DNA of 64,000 nucleotides. It comes from UMGS1312 sp964631595. GTDB lineage: Bacteria; Bacillota; Clostridia; Oscillospirales; CAG-272. The DNA lies in contig CAZVXL010000003.1 in the NCBI GenBank assembly GCA_964631595.1, positions 1 through 64,000 of the forward strand, read 5' to 3'. The notes below the pieces were generated by a model. That model saw only the letters and a list, made by a program, of their open reading frames with translations, was not told the origin of the DNA and did not search any database. This document shows positions 7,871 to 16,483 of the stretch, in pieces. The position numbers and the translations under genes were made by a program. Each line of letters starts with the position of its first letter. The stretch's first letter is position 1.

Positions 7871-10570
7871 TTATTTTATCTGCTCAAGGGCAGCTTCGGA
7901 GGCGGCAAGCTTTTCTTTGTATTTCACAAGCTTCTCTCGCTCCGCATCGACCACGGCAGCGGGAGCCTTGGAGACAAAGCTTTCGTTGGAGAGCTTGCCC
8001 TCGGCACGCGCTATCTCCTTTTTGAGATTCTCGATCTCTCCGGAAATACGCTTTCTCTCCGCCTCGAAATCAACCATATCGGCAAGAGGAATGTACAGCG
8101 TTGCTCCGTCTGCGACGATCTGCACCGCGCCCTCGTCGGTGTATGAGTCAACTATCTCAAGCGACGATGCGGAGGCAAGTCTTACGAAGAAGGGCTCGCT
8201 TCCCACGAAATCCTCGGGGGACGATGCGACCGCGTAAACAGTCGCCTTCCTCGACGGAGGAACATTCATCTCGGCACGTCTTGCTCTGACCGCGCGAATG
8301 GCGTTTATCACGCGCTCCATGACCGACATATCCGCCGAAAAATCGGGGATCTCGGCACCGGTGGGATATTCGCACAGCATGATCGTACCCTCGGTTCCGG
8401 GGAGGCTTTGGTAGATCTCCTCGGTAATGAAGGGCATAAAGGGATGGAGCAGCTTCAGGGTCTCGCGAAGCACATAAGCAAGCACGTTTTGCGCCGCAAG
8501 GCTTCTCGGTGTTCCCTTCTCCGCCACGGAGGGCTTTGCAAGCTCGATATACCAGTCGCAGTAGACATCCCAAACGAAATCGTAGATTCCGGAAAGAGCC
8601 ATTCCGAGCTCGTACTTATCAAGGTTGTATCTTACCTGACGAATGAGAGCTGCAAGCTTTCCGAGCACCCACTTATCCTCTGCGGCAAGTGATTCGGGCT
8701 CGGGCAGAGTGATATCCTCGATCTCAAGATTCATCATAACGAATCTTGCCGCGTTCCAAAGCTTATTTGCAAAGTTACGCGCCGACTCGATCTTCTCGTC
8801 GGAGAAGCGCATATCGTTTCCGGGGCTGTTACCGGTCGCAAGCGCAAATCTGAGCGCATCGGCGCCGTAATTCTTTATTATCTCAAGAGGATCTATACCG
8901 TTGCCGAGAGACTTCGACATTTTGCGTCCCTGTGCGTCTCTTACAAGTCCGTGGATGAGCACGGTGCTGAAGGGAGACTCGCCCGTATACTCAAGTCCGG
9001 AGAATATCATTCTCGAAACCCAGAAGGTGATGATATCGTATCCCGTAACAAGAGTTGAGGTGGGATAGAAGCGCTTCAGATCCTCGGTATCATTCGGCCA
9101 GCCGAGAGTTGAGAACGGCCAAAGTGCCGAGGAGAACCAAGTATCAAGCGTATCGGGATCCTGCGTCATGGTAGCTCCGCACTTGGGGCAAGCATGAGGT
9201 GCCTCAAGAGAGACCACGGTCTCTCCGCAGGACTCATTGTCGCAGTAATACGCGGGGATCCTGTGTCCCCACCAAAGCTGACGTGAGATACACCAGTCGC
9301 GTATATTCTCCATCCAGTGGAAGTAATTCTTCTCGAATCTCTCGGGCACGAATTTGATCTCACCGCTTCTGACGGCATCAATCGCGGGCTTTGCAAGCGG
9401 CTCCATGCGAACGAACCACTGCTTTGAGATCATCGGCTCGATCACGTGGTGACAGCGGTAGCAGGTACCGACATTATGCGTGAGCGGCTCTACCTCTTTG
9501 AGAAGTCCGGCTTTCTCAAGATCGGCAAGGATAGCCTTTCTTGCCTCTGCCGCGGTCATTCCGGCGTATTTGCCGCAATCAAGCACCTCGGGCTCACCGA
9601 CAGCGGCGGCTCCGCTGTTTATGAGCTTATCTGCGGCAGCCTTATCCTCGGCGCCGGTCATTCTTCCGTCATAGGTGAATACACGTACCGTCGGAAGCGA
9701 ATGACGCTGTCCGACCTCGTAGTCGTTCGGGTCGTGCGCGGGAGTGATCTTTACGACGCCTGTACCCTTCGTCATATCGGCGTGCTCATCGCATACGATC
9801 GGTATTTCCTTATTGATAAGCGGCAGAATGACATGACAGCCGTGAAGATGTGCATAACGCGGATCGTCCGCATTTATGGCAACGGCGGTATCTCCGAGCA
9901 TTGTCTCCGGTCTTGTGGTGGCAAGCTCCAGCATCTCTCCCGTTTCCTTTACGGGATAAAGGATATGATAGAAATTTCCGGCATGATCCTCGTATTCCAC
10001 CTCGGCATCGGAAATGGAGGTCATACATGATGTACACCAGTTGACCATACGGTTTCCGCGGTAGATCAGCCCCTTTTCGTAGAGCTTCATAAATACGGTT
10101 CTGACCGCATCGGAGCATCCCTCATCAAGAGTAAAGCGCTCTCGCGACCAGTCGCAGGAGGAGCCGAGCTTTTTAAGCTGTTCAACTATCCTTCCGCCAT
10201 ACTGCTCCTTCCACGCCCATGCTCTCTCAAGGAAGCCGTCTCTGCCGATGTCGTCCTTGGTGATGCCCTCTTTACGCATTGCCTCTACGATCTTTGCCTC
10301 GGTCGCAATGGAAGCATGATCTGTGCCGGGCAACCACAGTGTGCAGAAGCCGTCCATTCTCTTATAGCGGATAAGGATATCCTGAAGCGTATTGTCAAGC
10401 GCATGACCCATGTGGAGCTGACCGGTAATATTCGGAGGCGGGATCACTATGGTATAGCTCTCCTTTTTCGCATCCATGTTCGGAGAGAAGTATCCGTTTT
10501 TCTGCCAATCGGCATAGATCCGTTCCTCAAAATCCGAGGGGTCGTATGTCTTGGGTAATTCCTTTTTCAT
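7871..10570 (-). CDS. valS: Valyl-tRNA synthetase
   Basis: An 899-residue class I synthetase that charges tRNA-Val. Motifs in order: the HIGH-type site HMGH in PPNITGQLHMGHALD (residues ~49-57), the CP1 editing domain with TTRPETMLGDTAVAIN, a Cys-rich insertion (CDNESCGETVV...CPKCG, a zinc ribbon), KMSKS in GRKMSKSLGNGIDPLE, the anticodon-binding helical region, and a C-terminal coiled coil from about residue 830 (FEAERKRISGEIENLKKEI). The length is normal for bacterial ValRS. Expression is controlled by a T-box leader (10599-10830) with a valine specifier. It starts at ATG 10570 behind AAAGGA. Confidence 0.97.
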   Translation of the reverse strand: MKKELPKTYDPSDFEERIYADWQKNGYFSPNMDAKKESYTIVIPPPNITGQLHMGHALDNTLQDILIRYKRMDGFCTLWLPGTDHASIATEAKIVEAMRKEGITKDDIGRDGFLERAWAWKEQYGGRIVEQLKKLGSSCDWSRERFTLDEGCSDAVRTVFMKLYEKGLIYRGNRMVNWCTSCMTSISDAEVEYEDHAGNFYHILYPVKETGEMLELATTRPETMLGDTAVAINADDPRYAHLHGCHVILPLINKEIPIVCDEHADMTKGTGVVKITPAHDPNDYEVGQRHSLPTVRVFTYDGRMTGAEDKAAADKLINSGAAAVGEPEVLDCGKYAGMTAAEARKAILADLEKAGLLKEVEPLTHNVGTCYRCHHVIEPMISKQWFVRMEPLAKPAIDAVRSGEIKFVPERFEKNYFHWMENIRDWCISRQLWWGHRIPAYYCDNESCGETVVSLEAPHACPKCGATMTQDPDTLDTWFSSALWPFSTLGWPNDTEDLKRFYPTSTLVTGYDIITFWVSRMIFSGLEYTGESPFSTVLIHGLVRDAQGRKMSKSLGNGIDPLEIIKNYGADALRFALATGNSPGNDMRFSDEKIESARNFANKLWNAARFVMMNLEIEDITLPEPESLAAEDKWVLGKLAALIRQVRYNLDKYELGMALSGIYDFVWDVYCDWYIELAKPSVAEKGTPRSLAAQNVLAYVLRETLKLLHPFMPFITEEIYQSLPGTEGTIMLCEYPTGAEIPDFSADMSVMERVINAIRAVRARRAEMNVPPSRKATVYAVASSPEDFVGSEPFFVRLASASSLEIVDSYTDEGAVQIVADGATLYIPLADMVDFEAERKRISGEIENLKKEIARAEGKLSNESFVSKAPAAVVDAEREKLVKYKEKLAASEAALEQIK

Positions 10571-10598
10571 GTTTTTATCCTTTCTTTATTATTACGAA

Positions 10599-10830
10599 AA
10601 TAAAAAAGCCCCGCAAAATCAGGGTGCAAATGCACGGTACCACCTGACTTCGCCCAAGGGCGCAGCTCTTAGCTCCTTAACGCGGAATACGGCAGATTCT
10701 CGGAGCAAAGCCCTTTTTTCTGCGGCTTTGGGATGACAAAGCCCGACACCTGCCGCGGCATTCCACCAATCGCCGCTCTCTGGAGACCGTTTTCCGAGCT
10801 TACTTCCCGTCATTGCTTTTGGAATATTGA
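10599..10830 (-). promoter_or_regulatory. T-box riboswitch of valS (valine specifier)
   Basis: On the minus strand the leader has stem I with GGGAAGTA, the AGAGAG element, and GTC at 10745-10747 (overlapping GTG) as the likely Val specifier. The T-box sequence GGTGGTACC lies near 10633-10641. CAGG...CCTG and GTGCA...TGCAC form the antiterminator. The competing terminator is CCCTG-loop-CGGGG followed by CTTTTTT at about 10599-10623. Uncharged tRNA-Val should favour the antiterminator and raise valS expression. A tRNA-Val(GAC) that would pair with GUC is encoded at 35421. Confidence 0.9.
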
Positions 10831-10910
10831 AATGTTTTTTCGATGCCGTGCATCACACAGCGGACGTGCGAAGCACGCAATATATTTCTTCGAAGCATAT
10901 CACCGCGGCA

Positions 10911-10939
10911 ATTATACCACCGTTTCCGACTCTTGTCAA
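10911..10939 (-). promoter_or_regulatory. Sigma-A promoter of the valS T-box leader
   Basis: Minus strand TTGACA (10934-10939), 17-bp spacer, TATAAT (10911-10916): a consensus promoter placing the transcript start near 10904, about 330 bases before valS. Confidence 0.88.
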
Positions 10940-11002
10940 GAACGAAACGATCTGTATTTTCTCGAAGCTCCCGCCCGAGCGACGGACAGGAGCTCCGATG
11001 GA

Positions 11003-11824
11003 TCACTCCTTACCGGAATTGCTTCCGTGTTCACCGTAATTGCCGTAGGCTCCGTAGCTTCCGTATCCGCCGTAGCCGTATTTACCGTACGCACGCTTGC
11101 CGTAGCCGTATTTTTTGTAATACGAGCGGTAATTCTTGTAATTATAGTAGCGGTTCGATCTATACTCCACATTATTGAGGACTGCGCCGAGGATACGGCA
11201 TCCGCTCTTTTCAAGCTGTGCCTTTACATTCTTTGCGAGCTTTGCGCTTACCGAGTTTGCCGAGATGACCATTATAGCGCTGTCGCAAAGACGCGCGACA
11301 ACGGCGGCATCTATAACGCTTCCGAGAGGCGGACAGTCGATTATGATATAGTCAAAGGTGTTTTTCGCGTTTGTGATAAAATCCTTGAATTTAGGCTTGT
11401 TCAAAAGCTCAACGGGATTCGGCGGGAATACGCCGCTGAATATGATATAGAAATTCGGGTACTGCGTCGCGTAGAGCACATCCTGAAGCACTGCCTGTCC
11501 GGAGAGGAACTGGCTGAGTCCCTCCACGCCGGATATATCGGCATATTTGCTCGCAAACATTGATTTACGGAGATCCCCGTCTATAAGCAGAACCTTCTTT
11601 CCGAGCTCCGCAAGGCTTTTTCCGAGCTCAAGCGAAATGGTGCTCTTTCCCTCATTCGGCATACAGCTTGTTACGGCGATAACACGCACGTCGTCTCCGC
11701 AGAACTGAAGATTCGTGCGGAAGGTCTTGTATGCCTCCTTCATGAAGTAATCGTTCTTAATGAAGGACTTCAGATTCACACTCTTAGTTGAAGCCCTGCC
11801 TCCGTTTTTGAGTTCTTCTTCCAT
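11003..11824 (-). CDS. CpsD/CapB-family bacterial tyrosine kinase
   Basis: A 274-residue cytoplasmic BY-kinase. The Walker A motif is SCMPNEGKST with Lys60, Walker A' is LLIDGDLRKS (~79-88), and Walker B is YIIIDCPPLG. The C-terminal ~50 residues are a Tyr/Gly-rich tail with about seventeen tyrosines, the autophosphorylation cluster typical of these kinases. The N-terminal VNLKSFIKNDYFMKEAYKTFRTN is the usual BY-kinase lead-in. Such kinases normally pair with a Wzz-like membrane activator and control capsule or exopolysaccharide export; no such activator or glycosyltransferase is in the window. The cognate phosphatase gene (12012-12725) lies upstream on the same strand. ATG 11824 was chosen over GTG 11827 because AAGGA is eight bases before it. 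Confidence 0.92.
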   Translation of the reverse strand: MEEELKNGGRASTKSVNLKSFIKNDYFMKEAYKTFRTNLQFCGDDVRVIAVTSCMPNEGKSTISLELGKSLAELGKKVLLIDGDLRKSMFASKYADISGVEGLSQFLSGQAVLQDVLYATQYPNFYIIFSGVFPPNPVELLNKPKFKDFITNAKNTFDYIIIDCPPLGSVIDAAVVARLCDSAIMVISANSVSAKLAKNVKAQLEKSGCRILGAVLNNVEYRSNRYYNYKNYRSYYKKYGYGKRAYGKYGYGGYGSYGAYGNYGEHGSNSGKE

Positions 11825-12011
11825 CACCCTGATCCTTTCCGATCACGCCGAGGCGCGGCTTTATCCGCAACGCCTCTCCGACATTTCGCCGCGCACTGCC
11901 GTACACAGCAAAAGCTTTCGATTGAAAATCCGTACAATTTCCGATGTTATATGCGACTCATCAAAGCCCGACAGACCGACGATCGACCTGTCCCGCGCGA
12001 CCGCCGCGCGG

Positions 12012-12725
12012 CTACTGTCCGAGAATAGACAACGGAGTCCTGACAAAAAGCTTTATTGCGACATCCTCCCCGAATTTTCGGCATACGGCGTTGTACGCCT
12101 CGGCAAGGCACGGCGGCTTATCTGTCACATCGTGGCAGTCATCCGCTATCACATCGACCAAGCCCTTCTTTATGAGGTGCAGGACATAGTGCTTCTCGAA
12201 AAAGCCGTACTTTCCCATTACGGCGGCGGCGTTCACCTGAATACCCGCGCCGAGCGCTCTCAGCTTTTTGATGAGCTCCGGCTTTGCGGTGATCGCGCTG
12301 TATCTTTCGATATGAGCTATAAGCGGTATGAATCCGCTTGCAAGCAGGCGCGATGCTCCTCCGATGATCTCGTTTCCGTCTGCATACGGATCAAATTCCA
12401 GAAGGACATTTCGGGTCTTATTCAGAGTAAGGCATTTTCCATTGATAAGATCTGCAACGGAATCATGACAGCAGTACAGCTCCTGCCCGAGAAAAAGCGT
12501 CATATCCGGATACTTCTCCCTCGCATACCGAACAGCCCGTTCGTAGCTGTCGGCAATTCTTTCGGGTACGGAGTGAAAATACCGCGGATTATGGTGCGGT
12601 GTCATGCAGACGGTCCTGACTCCGCTCCTGTAGGAGATATCAAGCATCCGTTGCATCATTTTCTCGTCAGCAGCTCCGTCATCCACTCCGTACAGCATAT
12701 GGCAGTGAATATTAACGAGCTTCAT
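12012..12725 (-). CDS. CpsB/CapC-family protein-tyrosine phosphatase (PHP fold)
   Basis: A 237-residue metal-dependent phosphatase of the PHP superfamily. The N-terminal metal motif is HCHMLYGVDDGA, followed by MTPHHNPRYF, and further conserved His residues occur later (LIAHIERYS, VIADDCHD). It should remove phosphate from the tyrosine tail of the BY-kinase encoded 187 bp downstream. The start at ATG 12725 (MKLVNIHCH) is typical of the family; an upstream in-frame ATG adds 17 residues without similarity. A consensus promoter at 12793-12821 drives the pair, right at the edge of the AT-rich island. The polysaccharide genes that normally accompany this pair are missing here. Confidence 0.9.
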   Translation of the reverse strand: MKLVNIHCHMLYGVDDGAADEKMMQRMLDISYRSGVRTVCMTPHHNPRYFHSVPERIADSYERAVRYAREKYPDMTLFLGQELYCCHDSVADLINGKCLTLNKTRNVLLEFDPYADGNEIIGGASRLLASGFIPLIAHIERYSAITAKPELIKKLRALGAGIQVNAAAVMGKYGFFEKHYVLHLIKKGLVDVIADDCHDVTDKPPCLAEAYNAVCRKFGEDVAIKLFVRTPLSILGQ

Positions 12726-12792
12726 AAAGCCACATACCTCTGTATTAGAATGTCTGATAAGCCAAAACATGAACACTTGTACGCGTGATTTT

Positions 12793-12821
12793 ATTATATC
12801 ACACTATTTTCCGCAAGTCAA
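12793..12821 (-). promoter_or_regulatory. Sigma-A promoter of the cpsB-cpsD pair
   Basis: Minus strand TTGACT (12816-12821), 17-bp spacer, TATAAT (12793-12798) with an upstream TG. The leader to the phosphatase start is about 60 bases. Confidence 0.85.
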
Positions 12822-12931
12822 GAATTTATAGATTCCCTCTCAAAAAATCGGCGCGATACCGGCGAGAGAGATTGGGGGAAATAAAGGTCAAATCCGCTCA
12901 TGCGAATACGTACTTTAACACGGCAAACAGA

Positions 12932-13513
12932 TTATTTCACTTGTTTTTTTCTCATGACAAATCTTTTGATAAACAAAATCACGCCCAACGGCCAAAAGAT
13001 GAAAAATGCCAGAATAATCATCGGCCATGAATACAAAATGCGTATTTTTCCATTTTTACGGAATTTTTCCTCATCAATAGATCTTGTATCTCCCACAAAA
13101 GGCACAGCTTCATAACTTCCCAGTATCGCCTTTATCTCTTTGATCATCTTTTCTGCGGCAAGAGCTTTGTTTTCGTATGCTGTATACCGCTGAACATTTG
13201 TAAGATAAAAGTCAAAATCATCCCTTAATGCACAGTTTTCAAGCATAAACGGCAGTATTATTTTTCTTTGAGTGATTGCCATATCCACTTCCTTGGAAAC
13301 CCATTGCGATGATTGAGCCTTTGCGGACAATATGAGCACAAAAACCTTTGCCTGTTTTATCGCCCGCGGTATTTCCACTGCATAGCTCGAACCTCCCGGT
13401 ATACACGCCGGTGCCATCCAACACGATATTCCATTATTTTCAAGAACGGATCTCACCCAGTTTGCTTCCTCTATTTCTTCAGCTTTATAACTGATAAAAA
13501 CATCTCTATTCAT
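12932..13513 (-). CDS. TIR-domain protein with C-terminal membrane anchor
   Basis: A 193-residue protein. Residues 1-~135 form a bacterial TIR domain: DVFISYKAEE, CWMAPACIPGG, FVLILS and WVSKEVDMA, with Glu75 in the position of the catalytic glutamate of NAD-cleaving TIRs. One hydrophobic segment near residues 164-185 is flanked by basic residues, so the TIR should be held at the inner face of the membrane. The gene overlaps the end of the upstream TIR-HD gene by 8 bp (ATG with GGGG nine bases upstream), showing translational coupling. It is the last gene of the second island operon. NADase activity is inferred from the conserved Glu only. Confidence 0.88.
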   Translation of the reverse strand: MNRDVFISYKAEEIEEANWVRSVLENNGISCWMAPACIPGGSSYAVEIPRAIKQAKVFVLILSAKAQSSQWVSKEVDMAITQRKIILPFMLENCALRDDFDFYLTNVQRYTAYENKALAAEKMIKEIKAILGSYEAVPFVGDTRSIDEEKFRKNGKIRILYSWPMIILAFFIFWPLGVILFIKRFVMRKKQVK

Positions 13514-16475
13514 AAGCCGTTTCCCCTGTATTTAATAATTCAAAAGCATATTTAAAATCCGAGTTACAGTCTATCAGCCTTTCAAACAACTGATAGCCTA
13601 TATCCGTCTTAAGACTTGCCTTTTCGTTGATCCACATTTTCACCTGTTCTTTAGAAAACTTCTCCGGCGATTTGCAGCAATACTCGCAAAACGTGTATAC
13701 TGTTTGCACAAGATTAATATCTCTTGCTATTCGTGCATTCGTATTTGTGCCGTTATAATAACCGGTCCAAATATTATAATAATAAGTCAAATTAGCAATA
13801 TTCGGATAAGTTCCCTTTAAGAAAAGCTTTCTTAAAACATCATTTTGTTCTCTAAGCTCTTTTTGAGGTTCGATCAAGCTGGTCGTCTGATCTCCTATTG
13901 ATGCTTCAGCCATATCATGTACCAAAAGCATATCCAGTATTTCTTTCTTACAATAGCCTTCCATACTGTGCTCTTCCGGCAAGAAAAACATTGCCACTAG
14001 CCAAGCGCTGTACGAATGTTCCGCTATGCTCTCCGGATCTTCAACACCGAACCTCAGCCATTGTTGCCGTTTTATTTGTTTGAGATCTCTGTATTGATTG
14101 TATATCCTTGTAGAAACATCAAACGCTTTATCTTTCAGATAAAGATTCAGATCTTCCTCAACACTTCTGAAATAATACAACAACTTGCCCGAAACAATAT
14201 TTTGCGGTCTTGTTTGATAAACCCTCAAATACTCAAGAGCTTTGTTAACGTAATAAGATATATTAAACCTCACCGCACATTTTTTATCTTGAATTCTCGC
14301 TTGCAGCAAGGTCAGCATACTGACAAGGTTATTTTCAACAAACTTACCGGTATTATTATACAGGCCGACCTCTATTCGACTATTCAATATCTTTATAGCT
14401 TGTTCTCCCGCAGATAGATCTGTATCAAAGTAGTAAGCATCGTGTGCCGCCATTTGATAATCATCGCCAAAGTATTCGATTGTTGCGCCACGATTGATAG
14501 CATTTGCGACATCATTGGCTACAACAACAGACAGATACTCATCCATCATATTAGCCTGACCTTGAAAAAGCAATCCTGTACATATTGCTCTAAACAAAAA
14601 ATGATTATCGCAATTTTCTTGATTGAACTTATTGTTAGTCTTAACAAGGGGCTTATATTTAGCAAATTCCCGAGCCAGCATATCGATCGCTTCATTAGCA
14701 AGATTACTGAACGATATACGTCCCAACCAATATACCGCATTGCTTTTTTGTCGAATATCAAAAGCCTCGTAATTGTCCTTAATAAAGCTCAAAAACATCT
14801 CTTGCAGCTCATAGTTATCTTTAAGAAACGATACCAGAAAATGATTGGCTGTTGCCGTAAGCATTGTTCCGAAAAAGCTATGCTCATCAAACTTATGATA
14901 ATTCTTGATCCTATAGACAAAATAGTAGGCTATCAAAAACTCAAGATATGTATTGTGTTTATGAGGCAAAGACCACATTGCCCCATTATATTCAATACTG
15001 TTCCCGACGCCGGATTGAATAAACACGTAATTATATAACTCTTGCGAAATTTCAACAAGCTTGTCCTCATCACCATATGTTTCCGACAGCGCCAATTTCT
15101 CATACACATCAGTTAGAATCAGATCGGACATACTGTATGAAGAAAGCATTTCCTTCGCAATAAGTCTCACAATAAATATATCTATCATCGGAAATTTCAG
15201 TGCCTTTATACAATTATACACTTCTTCCGCATTCAAATCGTAATCGTATATTTTAATAACACTCTCGATTATCGCAATAGCAGATGCTTTAGCCTCGATT
15301 GGAACCTGATTCAAAACAAATATGTATCCTTTTCCATCGCCCAGTATCGGAATAACTCGCTTTAACTTAGAACGGTTTTTAATCAGTCCTTTGTCAACAG
15401 TGCAAACTCTATTAAATTTGGGAAGGCCTTTCCATAAACTCAAAACAATACTTTCGGGAGAAATTTTGGAAACATTATGCTCTCGAATCGCCTCGATAAA
15501 CAGAACCGGTTTTACATCATGGTTGTCATTTACATACCCAAAAAATTCACAGAACTCCTTCTGTAAAATTTCGGTCATCTGCTCTTGAACATTATTACTG
15601 TTATAGGGCAGCTTTTCATAATAACTAGCCGACACATAAAACGGTAATGCATTTGATACACCGGATTTGAAGTTTTGCAGCATTTTATAAAACGCAAGCT
15701 GGAGGATCATATTTTTAGCACTGCCGGGCAACCCATGCACTTGAACACTTGAATCTGCGGCAGAAGACATTTCCTCTACAAGAATCTTAACACAGTCCGC
15801 GCCCGAATCAAGTGTTTCTTTATGTTTGTATATAGATACAGTTTCCTTGAATAATCTTTGAGCATTTGAAAGAACAAATTCAAATCCCTCATCATCCCGT
15901 ACCTTATCATACAAATTATATGGATATTTTTTGCTCTTTTCGATAATAATACTTACTATTTCATCGCGCGAAAAATCAAATTTCCGAACACGGTCGGCAG
16001 GCGCAGAGGGCTCATGAATTTCCGGTTGCAATACAGTTGAAGAAATTTCGGATACAGTGATAGGTTTCTCTTTATCAGCAAAAGATCTAATCGTATCGAC
16101 CAAAGTATTTAAGCCATTATTGATATCATTGTAAGCTTCTATCCAATGCTTTCTGCCGAGAAAATAGAGATATTCATCCGTAAACACAAAATCTTGAATT
16201 TTAAACGGAATAATGATTTTTTTATTATCAAATGCAATGCTCACTTCATTGCTGACATGGCCGGAATTATTTGTATTTTCCGAAGCCAAAAGAACCAATA
16301 AATCACATTTTTTAATTGCATTAACGATCTGTGTCGCATAGTTACTGCCGGCTTCCACATTTCTGGGTGCTATCCAACATTTGAAACCATTACTTTCCAA
16401 ATACTCACAGACTTTTAATGCGACATCTAATTCTTTGGAAGAATAACTTATAAAAACATGATTCATTACATTCAT
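13506..16475 (-). CDS. TIR - degenerate P-loop - HD-domain protein
   Basis: A 989-residue multidomain protein. Residues 1-~135 are a TIR domain (HVFISYSSKE, CWIAPRNVEAGS, SNEVSIAF with candidate catalytic Glu77). Around residues 245-260 VQVHGLPGSAKNMIL resembles a Walker A loop, but the residue after Lys254 is Asn, not Ser/Thr, so nucleotide binding is uncertain. The middle (~260-780) is helix-rich and unrecognised, and could be a STAND-like sensor arm. The C-terminal ~190 residues form an HD phosphohydrolase: AEHSYSAWLVA with His820 and LLVHDMAEASIGD with His853-Asp854, similar to YfbR/HD_3 nucleotidases. It starts at ATG 16475 behind AGGTG. It could couple NAD cleavage to nucleotide hydrolysis; this is inference. 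Confidence 0.85.
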   Translation of the reverse strand: MNVMNHVFISYSSKELDVALKVCEYLESNGFKCWIAPRNVEAGSNYATQIVNAIKKCDLLVLLASENTNNSGHVSNEVSIAFDNKKIIIPFKIQDFVFTDEYLYFLGRKHWIEAYNDINNGLNTLVDTIRSFADKEKPITVSEISSTVLQPEIHEPSAPADRVRKFDFSRDEIVSIIIEKSKKYPYNLYDKVRDDEGFEFVLSNAQRLFKETVSIYKHKETLDSGADCVKILVEEMSSAADSSVQVHGLPGSAKNMILQLAFYKMLQNFKSGVSNALPFYVSASYYEKLPYNSNNVQEQMTEILQKEFCEFFGYVNDNHDVKPVLFIEAIREHNVSKISPESIVLSLWKGLPKFNRVCTVDKGLIKNRSKLKRVIPILGDGKGYIFVLNQVPIEAKASAIAIIESVIKIYDYDLNAEEVYNCIKALKFPMIDIFIVRLIAKEMLSSYSMSDLILTDVYEKLALSETYGDEDKLVEISQELYNYVFIQSGVGNSIEYNGAMWSLPHKHNTYLEFLIAYYFVYRIKNYHKFDEHSFFGTMLTATANHFLVSFLKDNYELQEMFLSFIKDNYEAFDIRQKSNAVYWLGRISFSNLANEAIDMLAREFAKYKPLVKTNNKFNQENCDNHFLFRAICTGLLFQGQANMMDEYLSVVVANDVANAINRGATIEYFGDDYQMAAHDAYYFDTDLSAGEQAIKILNSRIEVGLYNNTGKFVENNLVSMLTLLQARIQDKKCAVRFNISYYVNKALEYLRVYQTRPQNIVSGKLLYYFRSVEEDLNLYLKDKAFDVSTRIYNQYRDLKQIKRQQWLRFGVEDPESIAEHSYSAWLVAMFFLPEEHSMEGYCKKEILDMLLVHDMAEASIGDQTTSLIEPQKELREQNDVLRKLFLKGTYPNIANLTYYYNIWTGYYNGTNTNARIARDINLVQTVYTFCEYCCKSPEKFSKEQVKMWINEKASLKTDIGYQLFERLIDCNSDFKYAFELLNTGETAYE

Positions 16476-16483
16476 TTTTTCAC

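Noticed and set aside
12822..12931. Left attachment site matching the tRNA-Val 3' end
   Set aside because: No copy of the tRNA 3'-end sequence could be found at the left edge of the island, so its borders remain undefined.
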